Source: Sphingobium sp. OAS761
GTDB taxonomy: Bacteria; Pseudomonadota; Alphaproteobacteria; Sphingomonadales; Sphingomonadaceae
NCBI RefSeq assembly: GCF_024168485.1
Contig: NZ_JALJVY010000012.1
Location: 62,001 to 126,000 of the forward strand
Length of the DNA: 64,000 nt
Reading direction: 5' to 3'
In this document: piece by piece, positions 8,963-18,183 of the stretch
Position numbering within the stretch: position 1 is the first letter of the stretch
Layout of the letters: each line of letters opens with the position of its first letter
Position numbers and translations under genes: made by a program
Notes under the pieces: generated by a model
Seen by the model: only the letters and a program-made list of their open reading frames with translations
What the model was told of the DNA's origin: nothing
Databases searched by the model: none

Positions 8963-10287
8963 TCGTCGCCGCGCTGAAACAGGCCGAAACCCTGTTCGAC
9001 CACCTTCAGGTCCAGAATCGGGCGCCGCGCCATGTCGGCCGTCTCGTCAGCCATGATGCCGGGATGCTGGAAGTTACCGGCTTTCGCAAGCCGATCGGCG
9101 CGGGCGCGCGCGTCATTGCCAGCGACGGCACCATCGCGCGCGCGGAAGTCGTCGGCTTTCGCGGCAACCGATCCTTGCTGGTGCCGCTCGACAGCGACGC
9201 TCCGCTGGAAAGCGGCGCGCGGGTGGAGCCCGACAGCCAGGCGACGATGGTGCAGGTGGGCGAAGGACTGATCGGTCGCGTCATCGACGCGATGGGCCAG
9301 CCGCTCGATCGCAAGGGGCCCATCATCGCCGGCGGCAGCTGGCCGCTGAACGGCGTCAAGGGCAATGTTCTCGACCGGGGGCGCGTCACCGAACCGTTCG
9401 ACCTTGGCGTGCGCGCGGTCAACGCGCTGCTGACCGCCGGGCGCGGCCAGCGCATCGCCATCATAGCCGGATCAGGCGTCGGCAAATCGGTCCTGATGGG
9501 CCAGATGATCGCGGGCGCCGAAGCCGACATCGTGGTCGCCGGCCTGATCGGCGAGCGCGGCCGCGAAGTCAGCGACTTTCTGGAAACGAAGCTGAAGGGG
9601 GCGATGCACAAGTCGATCGTCGTGGCCGTTCCCGCCGATCATCCGCCGGTGCTGCGCCTGCGCGCGGCGGCGCGCGCGACCGCCATCGCCGAATATTTCC
9701 GCGCGCGCGGAAAGAAGGTGCTGCTGCTGATCGACAGCCTGACGCGTTGCGCCCATGCCCAGCGCGAGATCGGCCTGGCGCTGGGCGAACCGCCGGCGAT
9801 GAAGGGCTATCCGCCGTCCGCGCTGGCGCTCATCCCCCGTCTGGTCGAGCGGGCCGGAGTCGATACGCGCACCGGCGGGTCCATCACCGCCATGTATACC
9901 GTGCTGGCGGACGGCGACGACACGGACGATCCGATCGTCGACGCCGCGCGCGCCATCGTCGACGGGCATTTCGTGCTGTCGCGCCACCTGTCGGAACAGG
10001 CCATCTTCCCGGCGATCGACATCGGCAAGTCCCTGTCGCGCGTCATGGCCGACGTCGTGCCCGATGAACATCGTGCCGCCGCCGCCGGCTATCGCCGGCT
10101 TTGGGCGGCTTATGAGGAAAATCGCGACCTCATCCTGATGGGCGCCTATCGCCCGGGCAATGATCCGGTGATCGACGAGGCGGTGGAGCGCAGGCAGGAA
10201 ATACTGGAATTCATCCGGCAGGACCAGAAGAGCCGGGTTGACCTGGCCACCAGCGCAGGCGCCCTGGTCGCGGGCTTCGGCGCGTGA
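8959..10287 (+). CDS. fliI: Flagellum-specific ATPase FliI
   Basis: Hexameric ATPase of the flagellar type III export gate, related to the F1 beta subunit; 442 residues from the ATG at 8959 (start chosen for the ATGA overlap with fliH and family length). Walker A reads GSGVGKSV (about residues 171-178), followed by GLIGERGREVSDFLE, the Walker B region KVLLLIDSLTRCAHAQREI, and TRTGGSITAMYTVLADGDD. All are typical of FliI/YscN. The last bases overlap the GTG start of fliJ. Confidence 0.97.
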   Translation: MIVAALKQAETLFDHLQVQNRAPRHVGRLVSHDAGMLEVTGFRKPIGAGARVIASDGTIARAEVVGFRGNRSLLVPLDSDAPLESGARVEPDSQATMVQVGEGLIGRVIDAMGQPLDRKGPIIAGGSWPLNGVKGNVLDRGRVTEPFDLGVRAVNALLTAGRGQRIAIIAGSGVGKSVLMGQMIAGAEADIVVAGLIGERGREVSDFLETKLKGAMHKSIVVAVPADHPPVLRLRAAARATAIAEYFRARGKKVLLLIDSLTRCAHAQREIGLALGEPPAMKGYPPSALALIPRLVERAGVDTRTGGSITAMYTVLADGDDTDDPIVDAARAIVDGHFVLSRHLSEQAIFPAIDIGKSLSRVMADVVPDEHRAAAAGYRRLWAAYEENRDLILMGAYRPGNDPVIDEAVERRQEILEFIRQDQKSRVDLATSAGALVAGFGA

Positions 10288-10709
10288 GGGGGCTGGTCGC
10301 CCGCCGCCAGCGCGTCCTGCGCGTCCGCCATGTGCAGCACGCCATGGCCGTCGCCGACGCCGCCCGCGCGCGCGACGAGGCCGACGGGATCGCCAGCAAT
10401 CTGGAGCGGTTGCGGCTCGTGCGTCGCGACCTGTTCCAGACGCACGGCGCCGCCACCGGCGCGTCCTTCGCCGCGATGCAGGAACTGGCGACCCGGCTGG
10501 AACAGGCCGGGCGGCAGCTCGACGGTGCGCTGTACGATGCCCGCCGCAAGGTGGAGGTCAAGGAAGGCGTTACGCTGGCGACCAATCGCGAAAAGGAAAT
10601 CGCCGTCCGACTGAAAGACCGCGCCCGCGCGGAGATGGAGGAATGGCGAGAAAACAAGCTGGCCGCTCTGCCGCGTTATCGGCGGATGCAGCGGGCAGGG
10701 GAGGACTGA
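10284..10709 (+). CDS. fliJ: Flagellar export protein FliJ (putative)
   Basis: Small coiled-coil protein that links the FliI ATPase ring to the export gate. It encodes 141 residues from a GTG that overlaps the fliI stop (GTGA). The sequence is almost wholly helical and charged (VADAARARDEADGIASNLER, RRKVEVKEGVTLATNREKEI), as FliJ should be, but has no sharp signature, so the call leans on its place directly after fliI and before fliK. A GTG start with this overlap is common in tightly packed operons. Confidence 0.78.
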   Translation: MRGLVARRQRVLRVRHVQHAMAVADAARARDEADGIASNLERLRLVRRDLFQTHGAATGASFAAMQELATRLEQAGRQLDGALYDARRKVEVKEGVTLATNREKEIAVRLKDRARAEMEEWRENKLAALPRYRRMQRAGED

Positions 10710-10712
10710 TCC

Positions 10713-12719
10713 ATGAGCATGAACGCCATCCTCAACCTGTTGATGCCGTCGCGACGCGCGCAAGGCAGCGTTGCGATCGTGCCGAAGCCGCCGGGCACCG
10801 CCGATTTCGGCGCCATGATGGATACGGCGCGCGGTACGCCGACGCCCGCCGAGGCGACCGGCGACACGGACGCGGCGTCGCTGCCGGAGGCGGTTCTGCC
10901 GCCGGGCAAGAGCGATGCCGATGCGCTCGACGGCGCTGTGCCTTCAGACAGGCCGGCGCGCGCCGCCGGAGGCGCCACGACGAGGCCGGCCGCCACAGGC
11001 AAGATATCCGCCGATGCCGGTTCCGGAATGACAATGACCGCGCGAGACCGGCAAACGGTGTCGCCCGCGCAATCGCGGCCGGGCAGGGGCGTGGCGGAAA
11101 CCCGTTGCGGGAGCGATGTGCCGCCGGTTCCGGATGCTCACGACACCGACAGGATGGATGGGCCGGTCGCCGGCGTGGCCATGGAACAACCATCGGGCGC
11201 AGCGCCGGGCCTGAAGACGGATCGGGTGCATGCCCGGGCAGGTGCGCGCGCAAAAGCCGCCGCATCGACGACCGATAACGCCCGTGCCGCCAACGCCATC
11301 GCGGTGCAGCCGAAACCCGGCAGGGTCGCGCATGACGCGGTCGAGCAAGCGAGGGGCGAGCGAGGCCAGACCGAAAGCGGCAGTGTCGAGGACGACGCAC
11401 CCGAAGCGGATACGGATATGGCCGACGCGATAGCGGTGCAGGCCGATCGGGCTGTCGCCATCGCCGCGCCAATGGCAACGATGCTTCCGCCCGCTTCGAC
11501 CCCGCCGTCATCTCCTGAGGCGGGCGTCGCTGCGGCGGCCGTCGAAGCCCCGGGCACCGCGCCCGCCATGGCGAGTGCGGCCGGATATGCGCCCGGACCG
11601 GCGCCGCGAGCACCGACGCTTGCGCCTGAGGGGGCACCGGCCGATCGGGCCGCACCGGGTCGCCCGGCGGGCCAGGCTCTGTCGGCGGTCGCCGGATCTG
11701 TCGATCCCGATGGGGGGCCTGCCGGGACATGGTCCGCCGCGTCCGACGCAACGGTCGTGGCGCCGGTCGCGGTTGCAATCGCCGCGCCTGCGGCAGCAAC
11801 CGCCGCATCGCCTGCCGTCGCCTTTGACGGGACGGATATGGCATCGGCAGGAAATTTCGCAGCCGTGCCGCCCGTCGCGGTCGGCGGCGTCACGGCGGAC
11901 GCGCAACCGGTCTCGGTTCCTGCCCAACAGATATCCGTCCCGTCGGCGGCGGTTCAACCGATCCGCCATCAGGCGGCGCCGGGGGATGCGCTGGCGCTGC
12001 TGGACATGGTGCGCCATCATGTCGCCACGCGCGGGCAACCGGATGCGCCGTTGCCCGCAGACGCGCCGCAACCGGTCGGGACTGACGCGATGTCCCCCAC
12101 ACCTGTCTTTCTGGCGCCGCAGGCCGGCGCGACCCTGATGACCCCCGCAGCGGCATCCGCCATCGACGTCGGCGCGACCTTGGGATCGCAGGCGGTGGAC
12201 ATGGGCGTGTCCGGCCAGTGGATCGACGGCCTCGCGCGGGAGATCGCCACTCTGTCGGCCGATGGCGCACAGGGGCGTTTTCGCATCGACGCGCAGCAGC
12301 TTGGGCCGGTACAGGTCGACATCCGTCAGGCCGAAGGCGGCACGGCGGTCAGCCTGACCGTCGCGAGCGAAGCGGCCGAGATCGCCCTGCGGCAGGATAG
12401 CGACCGGCTGAAGCTGGATGGCGCGCTGTCGTCGATCCGGATCAGCGATGTTCGCATCGAGCGCGTGCCTGCGGAGCTGGCCCGCGCCGACGCAGCGGGC
12501 CAGCAGCCGCAGGGGCAAGCGTCTTCCGGATCCCAGCATCAGGCGCAGCAGCAATCGCTCGCCTGGCAGCAGGGCGGGGGCCAGTCCCTGCCGCAAAATC
12601 GCGGGCAAATGCGGGAAAATATGTCTTCCACGCATAAAGATACAGGCGACGACGCCGTTCTTAACCATGAGGACGCGGGCGTCATGGCCCGCGAGGCCGC
12701 GCACGCCCGCTATGCGTGA
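10713..12719 (+). CDS. fliK: Flagellar hook-length control protein FliK
   Basis: Secreted ruler that fixes hook length and switches export from hook to filament substrates; 668 residues. Residues 1 to about 480 are a long, low-complexity Ala/Pro/Asp-rich region without clear domains, as expected of the extended ruler part. The conserved C-terminal Flg_hook domain follows (WIDGLAREIATLSADGAQGR, FRIDAQQLGPVQVDI, then LDGALSSIRISDVRIERV). A Gln-rich tail ends the protein. It is four bases from fliJ. The length is at the high end for FliK, but length varies with the hook. Confidence 0.88.
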   Translation: MSMNAILNLLMPSRRAQGSVAIVPKPPGTADFGAMMDTARGTPTPAEATGDTDAASLPEAVLPPGKSDADALDGAVPSDRPARAAGGATTRPAATGKISADAGSGMTMTARDRQTVSPAQSRPGRGVAETRCGSDVPPVPDAHDTDRMDGPVAGVAMEQPSGAAPGLKTDRVHARAGARAKAAASTTDNARAANAIAVQPKPGRVAHDAVEQARGERGQTESGSVEDDAPEADTDMADAIAVQADRAVAIAAPMATMLPPASTPPSSPEAGVAAAAVEAPGTAPAMASAAGYAPGPAPRAPTLAPEGAPADRAAPGRPAGQALSAVAGSVDPDGGPAGTWSAASDATVVAPVAVAIAAPAAATAASPAVAFDGTDMASAGNFAAVPPVAVGGVTADAQPVSVPAQQISVPSAAVQPIRHQAAPGDALALLDMVRHHVATRGQPDAPLPADAPQPVGTDAMSPTPVFLAPQAGATLMTPAAASAIDVGATLGSQAVDMGVSGQWIDGLAREIATLSADGAQGRFRIDAQQLGPVQVDIRQAEGGTAVSLTVASEAAEIALRQDSDRLKLDGALSSIRISDVRIERVPAELARADAAGQQPQGQASSGSQHQAQQQSLAWQQGGGQSLPQNRGQMRENMSSTHKDTGDDAVLNHEDAGVMAREAAHARYA

Positions 12720-12747
12720 ACGCGGCGGGAATCAGGGGACGTGAGAT

Positions 12748-13410
12748 ATGAGCGACGAGCCTAAGACCAGCAAGAAGAAGGGTGGGGGCATGAAGCTCAT
12801 CCTGTTTCTGGTGGTGGGAATCCTGGTCGGCGGCGCTGGCGCCGCGGGCGGCCTCTATGCCGCCGGCGTCTTCGGCGGCAGCAAGGACGAGGGCCCCAAG
12901 GAGGATCCGAACAAGCCGGTGCTCGTGCTCGCGGGTGAAAGCGCCGAAGCTGTTGCGAAGGCGCATGGCTGGAGCGGCGGCGAAGGCGGCGGTCATGGCG
13001 AAGGCGGCGGCGGCGAGGGGGTGGCGCATGCCGCCGCTGCCGCGCATCACGGCAAGGGTGAGGATTTGCCGTCCCCCGGCAATCCGGCAGCCTATCAGGC
13101 GACCTATTTCCAGCTTCAGGCGCCTTTCACGTCCAACATGTCGGACACTGACGCCTTTGCCCAGATCGCTATCGCCGTTTCGACCTATTACGACCTTCGC
13201 GTGGTTGAGGCGGTCAAGGCGCACGAAACGCCGATCCGCAGCCAGGTGTTGATGATGCTGGCGCAGCAGCCCGAGGAAATGCTCGCGACCCCCGACGGCA
13301 AGCGCAAGCTGCAAGCCAAGATCAAGACCATAATCAACGATGTTCTCAAGGAAAAGACGGGTTATGGCGGGGTCGATAACGTTTATTTTACCAATTTCGT
13401 TATTCAATAG
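12748..13410 (+). CDS. fliL: Flagellar basal body-associated protein FliL
   Basis: Single-pass inner-membrane protein that surrounds and supports the stator; 220 residues. It has a Lys-rich cytoplasmic start (SDEPKTSKKKGGG), one membrane helix at about residues 13-33, a Gly/His-rich linker (GGEGGGHGEGGGG) and a periplasmic FliL domain ending QAKIKTIINDVLKEKTG with VDNVYFTNFVIQ, the usual family C-terminus. The Gly/His linker is longer than in most homologues. Gaps of 28 and 50 bases separate it from fliK and fliM. Confidence 0.93.
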   Translation: MSDEPKTSKKKGGGMKLILFLVVGILVGGAGAAGGLYAAGVFGGSKDEGPKEDPNKPVLVLAGESAEAVAKAHGWSGGEGGGHGEGGGGEGVAHAAAAAHHGKGEDLPSPGNPAAYQATYFQLQAPFTSNMSDTDAFAQIAIAVSTYYDLRVVEAVKAHETPIRSQVLMMLAQQPEEMLATPDGKRKLQAKIKTIINDVLKEKTGYGGVDNVYFTNFVIQ

Positions 13411-13460
13411 CGCTGCCTGACGGTCGGGATTTCCCCCCGCCGGCCAGGCAGGGGACAAAG

Positions 13461-14345
13461 ATGACCGACGTACAATCCTACGCCTTTGCGCGCGGGGACT
13501 CGCAGGCGCCCGTGATGCTTTCCGGGCTGGACCGGCTGGGCGACAAGCTCAGCCGGCGCATCCGTGCGTTGACGGAACCGATCGCGGGGACGCGCCCGCA
13601 TGTGGAGGCACAGCCCGCGCGCGTAATGGAATTTCGTGAATGGTCGGCGGACGTTCCCGATTTCACCAGCATATCCATCTATCGCCTGTCGCCGCTCAAG
13701 GGCCAGATCGTGCTGCGGCTCGATCCCGGCATGATTTCAACCATGGTCGACTGTTTCTACGGCGGCCTGGGTAACCGTCCGATGCCTCAGCGGGCGGAAT
13801 TTACACCCACCGAAGACCGGTTGATCACCCGCTTGGCCGATGCCGTGGTCACGCGGCTGGTGGAGACGTGGGAGGAGGTCATCGCGCTTGAATCGGGCCT
13901 CATCCTGCGGGAAAACGGCGTGGGCTATGCCGCCGCCGCACAGCCGGGCGACCAGATGGTGCTGCAACGCTTCACCCTCTCGCTCACCCGCGGGCAGGAA
14001 TGGCCGATCGACATCCTGTTCCCCCTGTCCTCTCTGCGCGCCGTCGAACAGTTGATGGACGCCCGCCTGCCCGCCGACGATGAACATCGCGACCCCGTAT
14101 GGCAGGCACGCATCGCCCGCCGCATGAGCGACATTCGCCTGCCCGCGCGCACCGTTCTGGCGCGCCCAAATCTTTCGCTGGCCGAGCTGATGGAGCTGAA
14201 GGTCGGCGACATCATCCCGGTCACCATCAGCCGCTCGCTGCCGCTGATCGTCGCCAACCGCATCGTCGCCCACGGCACCGTGGGCGAACAGGATGGCCGC
14301 GCGGCCTTCCAGATTGAAAAGCTTGCACAAGGATCCGACCAATGA
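13461..14345 (+). CDS. fliM: Flagellar motor switch protein FliM, lacking the CheY-binding N-terminus
   Basis: C-ring protein between FliG and FliN; 294 residues, shorter than the usual ~330. The middle domain (SISIYRLSPLKGQIVLRLDP, then MVDCFYGGLGNRPMPQRAEF) and the C-terminal SpoA domain (LSLAELMELKVGDIIPVTIS) are clear. The first ~40 residues (MTDVQSYAFARGDSQAPVML onwards) show no LSQxEIDALL motif, which in other FliM proteins binds phosphorylated CheY. No upstream in-frame extension would supply it. It overlaps fliN by 4 bases (ATGA). Confidence 0.93.
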   Translation: MTDVQSYAFARGDSQAPVMLSGLDRLGDKLSRRIRALTEPIAGTRPHVEAQPARVMEFREWSADVPDFTSISIYRLSPLKGQIVLRLDPGMISTMVDCFYGGLGNRPMPQRAEFTPTEDRLITRLADAVVTRLVETWEEVIALESGLILRENGVGYAAAAQPGDQMVLQRFTLSLTRGQEWPIDILFPLSSLRAVEQLMDARLPADDEHRDPVWQARIARRMSDIRLPARTVLARPNLSLAELMELKVGDIIPVTISRSLPLIVANRIVAHGTVGEQDGRAAFQIEKLAQGSDQ

Positions 14346-14677
14346 GCGACATGAGCGAAGCGCCCAAGATCGAGCGTATCGAAGACCCGATCAGCCGCAT
14401 GGCGAATAACCGCCAGTTCCGGATGCTGGCAGACATTCCGGTCCGCATGTCGGTGGAGGTCGGATCGACATCGCTGCGGCTGGCCGACGTCATGGACCTG
14501 GCCGAAGGCAGCATCGTCGAACTTGATCGCCAGGCCGACGACCTGCTCGACATCATGGTCAACGGGGCGCTGATCGCGAAGGGCGAGGTGGTGACGGTGA
14601 ACGGCCGCTATGGCATCCGCATCGTCGACATCGCCGCGTCGGAAACCCGTCTGGCGGGCCTCGAACAGCGCGGTTGA
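14342..14677 (+). CDS. fliN: Flagellar motor switch protein FliN
   Basis: C-ring protein made mostly of one SpoA domain; 111 residues. The family core is visible as ADIPVRMSVEVGSTSLRLAD, then LAEGSIVELDRQADDLLDIM, then GEVVTVNGRYGIRIVDI. It overlaps fliM, with which it forms the lower C ring. An 88-base gap without recognisable signals follows before fliO. Confidence 0.96.
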   Translation: MSDMSEAPKIERIEDPISRMANNRQFRMLADIPVRMSVEVGSTSLRLADVMDLAEGSIVELDRQADDLLDIMVNGALIAKGEVVTVNGRYGIRIVDIAASETRLAGLEQRG

Positions 14678-14765
14678 TCGCATCGCCGCGCTTTTTGGCT
14701 TGCCTTGGCGGCGGAAACTGCGGAACGCTGGGCATCGTTAACCATCTTAGCGGGCGGCATCTTTC

Positions 14766-15029
14766 ATGGTCTGGTACTTCGTCAAACTGCTGATCCTTCT
14801 GCCGTTGGTCGGCGGCATGGCGTTCGGCGCGCTGTGGCTGTGGCGCAAATATCAGCCCGGCATGATGGCGGGGCAGGGAGACCGCTCGCTCAAGATACTG
14901 GAAGCCTTGCCCATGGGCACCTTCGGCAAGCTTGCCGTCGTGGAGTTCGAGGGCAAGAAAATCCTGCTGTCGGTCACCCGCAGCCGTATCGAAAAGATCG
15001 CGGAAGGCGACCATGCCCGCTTGCGGTAA
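14766..15029 (+). CDS. fliO: Flagellar biosynthesis protein FliO
   Basis: Small membrane protein that helps assemble the FliP export pore; 87 residues. It has one N-terminal membrane helix ([20 protein letters not shown]) followed by a short cytoplasmic domain with the FliO-like [20 protein letters not shown] and [19 protein letters not shown]. Its last 17 bases overlap the start of fliP. FliO is poorly conserved, so position supports the call. Confidence 0.87.
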   Translation: MVWYFVKLLILLPLVGGMAFGALWLWRKYQPGMMAGQGDRSLKILEALPMGTFGKLAVVEFEGKKILLSVTRSRIEKIAEGDHARLR

Positions 15030-15828
15030 ATCGCGCCCGCGCGCCATCAGCGCGCTGGCGGGGGTGGCGGTGGCGCTTTGTCTGGGAGGGCTGCTTCTGG
15101 CCGCCCCGGCCTTCGCCCAGGCCGTACCCGCCGCGCCGCCGGTGGACAATGGCGGTGCGCTCAGCCGTGCCATGGGCCAGATTTCGGGCGACGGACGCTC
15201 GCTCTCGCTGAGCCTCCAGATCCTGGTCCTCATGAGCCTGCTGACGGTGCTGCCGTCGCTTGTGCTCATGATGACCAGCTTCACCCGCATCATCATCGTC
15301 CTGTCGCTGCTGCGGCAGGCACTCGGCCTGCAACAGACGCCGCCCAACCAGGTGCTTGTCGGCCTTGCCCTCTTCCTGTCGCTGTTCGTCATGCGGCCGG
15401 CGATCGACACGATCAACGCGCAGGCGTTCGATCCCTACGGCAAGGGCCAGATCAGCATCGAGGAAGCGGTGGGCCGATCCGGCAAGGTGCTGCACGGTTT
15501 CATGACGAAGCAGACGCGCGAAAGCGACCTCAAGCTGTTCGCGAACCTGGCCGAGGCACCGCCCTTCCGCACGTCGGCGGACATTCCCTTCACCATCCTG
15601 CTCCCGGCGTTTGTGACGAGCGAACTCAAGACAGCCTTCCAGATCGGCTTCATGATCTTCCTGCCCTTTCTGATCATCGACCTGGTGGTCGCCTCGACGC
15701 TGATGGCGCTGGGCATGATGATGTTGTCCCCCACCATCATTTCCATGCCCTTCAAGCTGCTGCTGTTCGTGCTGGTCGACGGCTGGGCGCTGACGATGGG
15801 CAGCCTGGCGGGATCGTTCGCGACATGA
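15013..15828 (+). CDS. fliP: Flagellar export pore protein FliP
   Basis: Core subunit of the export gate (five FliP with FliQ and FliR). The ATG at 15013 is chosen because it has a GGAAGG ribosome site and gives a cleavable signal peptide (about residues 1-37, ending APAFAQ). The mature part shows the family hallmarks [40 protein letters not shown], and [20 protein letters not shown]. Total 271 residues, normal. It overlaps fliO. Confidence 0.96.
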   Translation: MPACGKSRPRAISALAGVAVALCLGGLLLAAPAFAQAVPAAPPVDNGGALSRAMGQISGDGRSLSLSLQILVLMSLLTVLPSLVLMMTSFTRIIIVLSLLRQALGLQQTPPNQVLVGLALFLSLFVMRPAIDTINAQAFDPYGKGQISIEEAVGRSGKVLHGFMTKQTRESDLKLFANLAEAPPFRTSADIPFTILLPAFVTSELKTAFQIGFMIFLPFLIIDLVVASTLMALGMMMLSPTIISMPFKLLLFVLVDGWALTMGSLAGSFAT

Positions 15829-15838
15829 CCGGCGGCCT

Positions 15839-16117
15839 TTGACATTGGAAAACGCTGATTTCTTCATGGGCCTTGCCCAGCAGGCGCTCTGGATCACGGC
15901 GCTGGCCGCCGCGCCCATATTGCTGCCCGCGCTGATCGCGGGCCTGTTCATCGGCATGGTGCAGGCGGCGACATCGATCAACGAACAGACGCTCAGCTTC
16001 ATCCCCAAGCTGCTGGTGGTAGGCGCCATGCTCGCGATTTTCGGGGGCTCCATCTTCGTCCTGATCGCCGATTTCACGCGTGAGATCTTCGAACGCATAC
16101 CGGACCTGCTGCAATGA
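15839..16117 (+). CDS. fliQ: Flagellar export gate protein FliQ
   Basis: Two-helix subunit of the export gate; 92 residues. Both membrane hairpin segments are clear (LWITALAAAPILLPALIAGL and LVVGAMLAIFGGSIFVLIAD) with the conserved VQAATSINEQTLSFIPK between them. No ATG gives a full-length protein: the start is TTG at 15839 (TTG ACA TTG GAA), or the second TTG six bases on. The next ATG would remove nine residues. It overlaps fliR by 4 bases (ATGA). Confidence 0.94.
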   Translation: MTLENADFFMGLAQQALWITALAAAPILLPALIAGLFIGMVQAATSINEQTLSFIPKLLVVGAMLAIFGGSIFVLIADFTREIFERIPDLLQ

Positions 16118-16896
16118 TCGCGCCGGGCTTCGCTGGTGTGGAAACGCAACTGTGGATCTGGCTGATCGCGATGATCCGTCCCGGTGCCGCTTTCATCGCC
16201 GCCCCGGTGTTCGGCGCGCCTGCGGTGCCGCTCCAGTTGCGGCTCATCATCGCGCTCGCGCTCGGCCTGGCCGCGCTCAACAGCGTGACCATCCAGTTGC
16301 CCCAGGACGGCGTCGCCAGCTTCCAGGGGGTGATGATGGTCGTGGGCGAGATACTGGCCGGGCTCGCCATCGGCTTCGCGGTCCAGATCGGCTATGCCGC
16401 CGCGTTCGTCGCGGGCGAGGTGATCGGCAATGCCATGGGCCTTAACTTCGCGGCTATGATCGATCCGTCGTCGGGCCATTCGACGCAGATACTGGGCACC
16501 TTCCTGTCGGTGCTGGCGACCTTCCTGCTGCTTGGCATGGACGGCCACCTGCTGCTCGCCAGCTTTGTCGTGCAAAGCTATGTCGCGATCCCGCCGGGCG
16601 GGCCGATGCTGGCCAACGACACGGTCTGGCGCCTTGTCGAATTTGGCGGATCGCTGCTGGGCGCGGGCGTGACCGTCGCTCTGCCGGTCGCCTTCGCCCT
16701 GATCCTGGTCCAGATCGTCATGGGCATGCTCGCCCGGGCCGCGCCGGCGCTCAACCTGTTTGCCGTGGGCATTCCCATGGCGATGATGGCCGGCCTCGTG
16801 CTGCTCGCGGTCGCCGCGCCGATCATGGCGGAAGGCATGACCGCCGCGCTCAAGTCCGGCCTCGAGCAGGCCCGTTCCATTTCGGAAGGGCACTGA
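16114..16896 (+). CDS. fliR: Flagellar export gate protein FliR
   Basis: Polytopic export-gate protein completing the FliPQR pore; 260 residues. It has about six hydrophobic segments and family motifs such as MIRPGAAFIAAPVFGAPAVP, GLAIGFAVQIGYAAAFVAGE and LNFAAMIDPSSG. It overlaps fliQ and is 3 bases from flhB. It is standard and intact. Confidence 0.96.
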   Translation: MIAPGFAGVETQLWIWLIAMIRPGAAFIAAPVFGAPAVPLQLRLIIALALGLAALNSVTIQLPQDGVASFQGVMMVVGEILAGLAIGFAVQIGYAAAFVAGEVIGNAMGLNFAAMIDPSSGHSTQILGTFLSVLATFLLLGMDGHLLLASFVVQSYVAIPPGGPMLANDTVWRLVEFGGSLLGAGVTVALPVAFALILVQIVMGMLARAAPALNLFAVGIPMAMMAGLVLLAVAAPIMAEGMTAALKSGLEQARSISEGH

Positions 16897-16899
16897 TCC

Positions 16900-18042
16900 A
16901 TGGCAGGCGGGAACGAAGCCGGCGAAAAGACCGAGAAGCCGACACAGAAGAAATTGCAGGATGCCGCCAAGAAGGGCGACATCCTCCAGTCGCGCGAACT
17001 GGGGACGGCGCTGGTGGTCATGGCGGGCATCGGCTGGCTGGCGGTGGCGGGTCCCTCGATGATCGATGCGCTGCGCGACATGCTGGTGGAAGCGCTGCGC
17101 TTCCGGCGCGAGGACATTGCCGATTTCTCCCCCGTCCAGCGCGGCCTGTCGCTGCTGGGCGGCATCGCGCTGCCGGTCGCGGGGGTGATGCTGGCGACGC
17201 TGGTCGCCGCGATCGCCGCGCCCGCATTGCTGGGATCGCTCGGTTTCCGCCCCGGTGCCTTTGCGCCGAAGCCCGAAAAGCTCAACCCGCTTTCGGGCCT
17301 CAAGCGCATATTCGGCATGCAGGGACTGATAGAGCTGGTGAAATCGATCGCCAAGGTCGGGCTGCTGGGCAGCATCGGCGGCTGGATGATCTGGGACCGG
17401 CTGACGGCGATCCAGGGGCTGGGCAAGGCCGGCCTGGCGCCGGCCATCGCGGATGTGGGCAATATCTTCATCCTGACCTGCCTGCTGATGGCGGGCGGGC
17501 TGTTCCTGATCGCGGGTATCGACGTGCCCGCGCAGATCATGCAGCGCGGCAAACGGCTCGCCATGTCCAAGCAGGACATCAAGGACGAGCACAAGGAAAG
17601 CGAAGGGTCGCCCGAGTTGAAGGGCCATATCCGTCGCAAGCAGTTCGAGGTGCTGAGCGGGTCCGCGCGCAAGGCCGTGTCCGAAGCGACCGTGGTTCTG
17701 ACCAACCCGACCCATTTCGCCGTCGCGCTGCGCTACCGGCCCGGCCAGGACGCAGCGCCCGTGGTGGTCGCGCGCGGTTGCGACGCGATCGCCGCGGCGA
17801 TTCGCGACCTGGCGGACACCAACGGCGTGTCGGTGTTGCAATATCCCGAACTGGCGCGCGCCATCTATTTCACCTCGCGCGCGGGGCAGGTGGTCAATGA
17901 AGGGCTCTATATGGCCGTCGCGACCATCCTTGCCTTTGTTTTCCGCGTGGAAAACCGCATGGCCAGCGAGATGGACCGGCCCTTCGTCAGCATTCCCGAC
18001 GATCTGCGCTTCGACGCAGACGGAAAAAAGAGCATGGCCTAA
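16900..18042 (+). CDS. flhB: Flagellar export switch protein FlhB
   Basis: Export-gate protein that switches substrate specificity by self-cleavage; 380 residues. The N-terminus has the conserved EKTEKPTQKKLQDAAKKGD. Four membrane helices follow, then the linker KQDIKDEHKESEGSPELKG. The autocleavage motif NPTH is intact at residues 269-272 (TNPTHFAVALRY). The C-terminal domain shows VVVARGCDAIAAAIR and the Tyr-rich end typical of FlhB. It closes the long fli operon. The A/T-rich gap after it has no clear intrinsic terminator. Confidence 0.97.
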   Translation: MAGGNEAGEKTEKPTQKKLQDAAKKGDILQSRELGTALVVMAGIGWLAVAGPSMIDALRDMLVEALRFRREDIADFSPVQRGLSLLGGIALPVAGVMLATLVAAIAAPALLGSLGFRPGAFAPKPEKLNPLSGLKRIFGMQGLIELVKSIAKVGLLGSIGGWMIWDRLTAIQGLGKAGLAPAIADVGNIFILTCLLMAGGLFLIAGIDVPAQIMQRGKRLAMSKQDIKDEHKESEGSPELKGHIRRKQFEVLSGSARKAVSEATVVLTNPTHFAVALRYRPGQDAAPVVVARGCDAIAAAIRDLADTNGVSVLQYPELARAIYFTSRAGQVVNEGLYMAVATILAFVFRVENRMASEMDRPFVSIPDDLRFDADGKKSMA

Positions 18043-18123
18043 ATCAATATATTGTTTTTTAAATATAAAATGCCAGAACAAGTCGCGTGCCATGCTGCGC
18101 GTGCGAAAAATTCCATGGTGAAT

Positions 18124-18150
18124 TAAAGTTTAGCCGCGCCTGTCCGTACT
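18124..18150 (+). promoter_or_regulatory. Possible weak sigma-28 type promoter
   Basis: TAAA (18124-18127), exactly 15 bases, then TCCGTACT (18143-18150), 34 bases upstream of the ATG at 18184. Compared with the fliC and fliD -10 elements (GCCGTTAT and GCCGTTCT) it keeps CCGT and the final T. The match is modest; support comes from identical spacing and from position in the flagellar locus. Confidence 0.4.
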
Positions 18151-18183
18151 CTGTTCATAGGGGACGCATGAAAATGGTGCGTC

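Noticed and set aside
14974..18093. A 1039-codon open frame on the minus strand
   Set aside because: It runs antisense to fliP-fliQ-fliR-flhB, which are certain. Its His/Arg/Gln-rich composition is what high-GC codon bias gives in the opposite frame.
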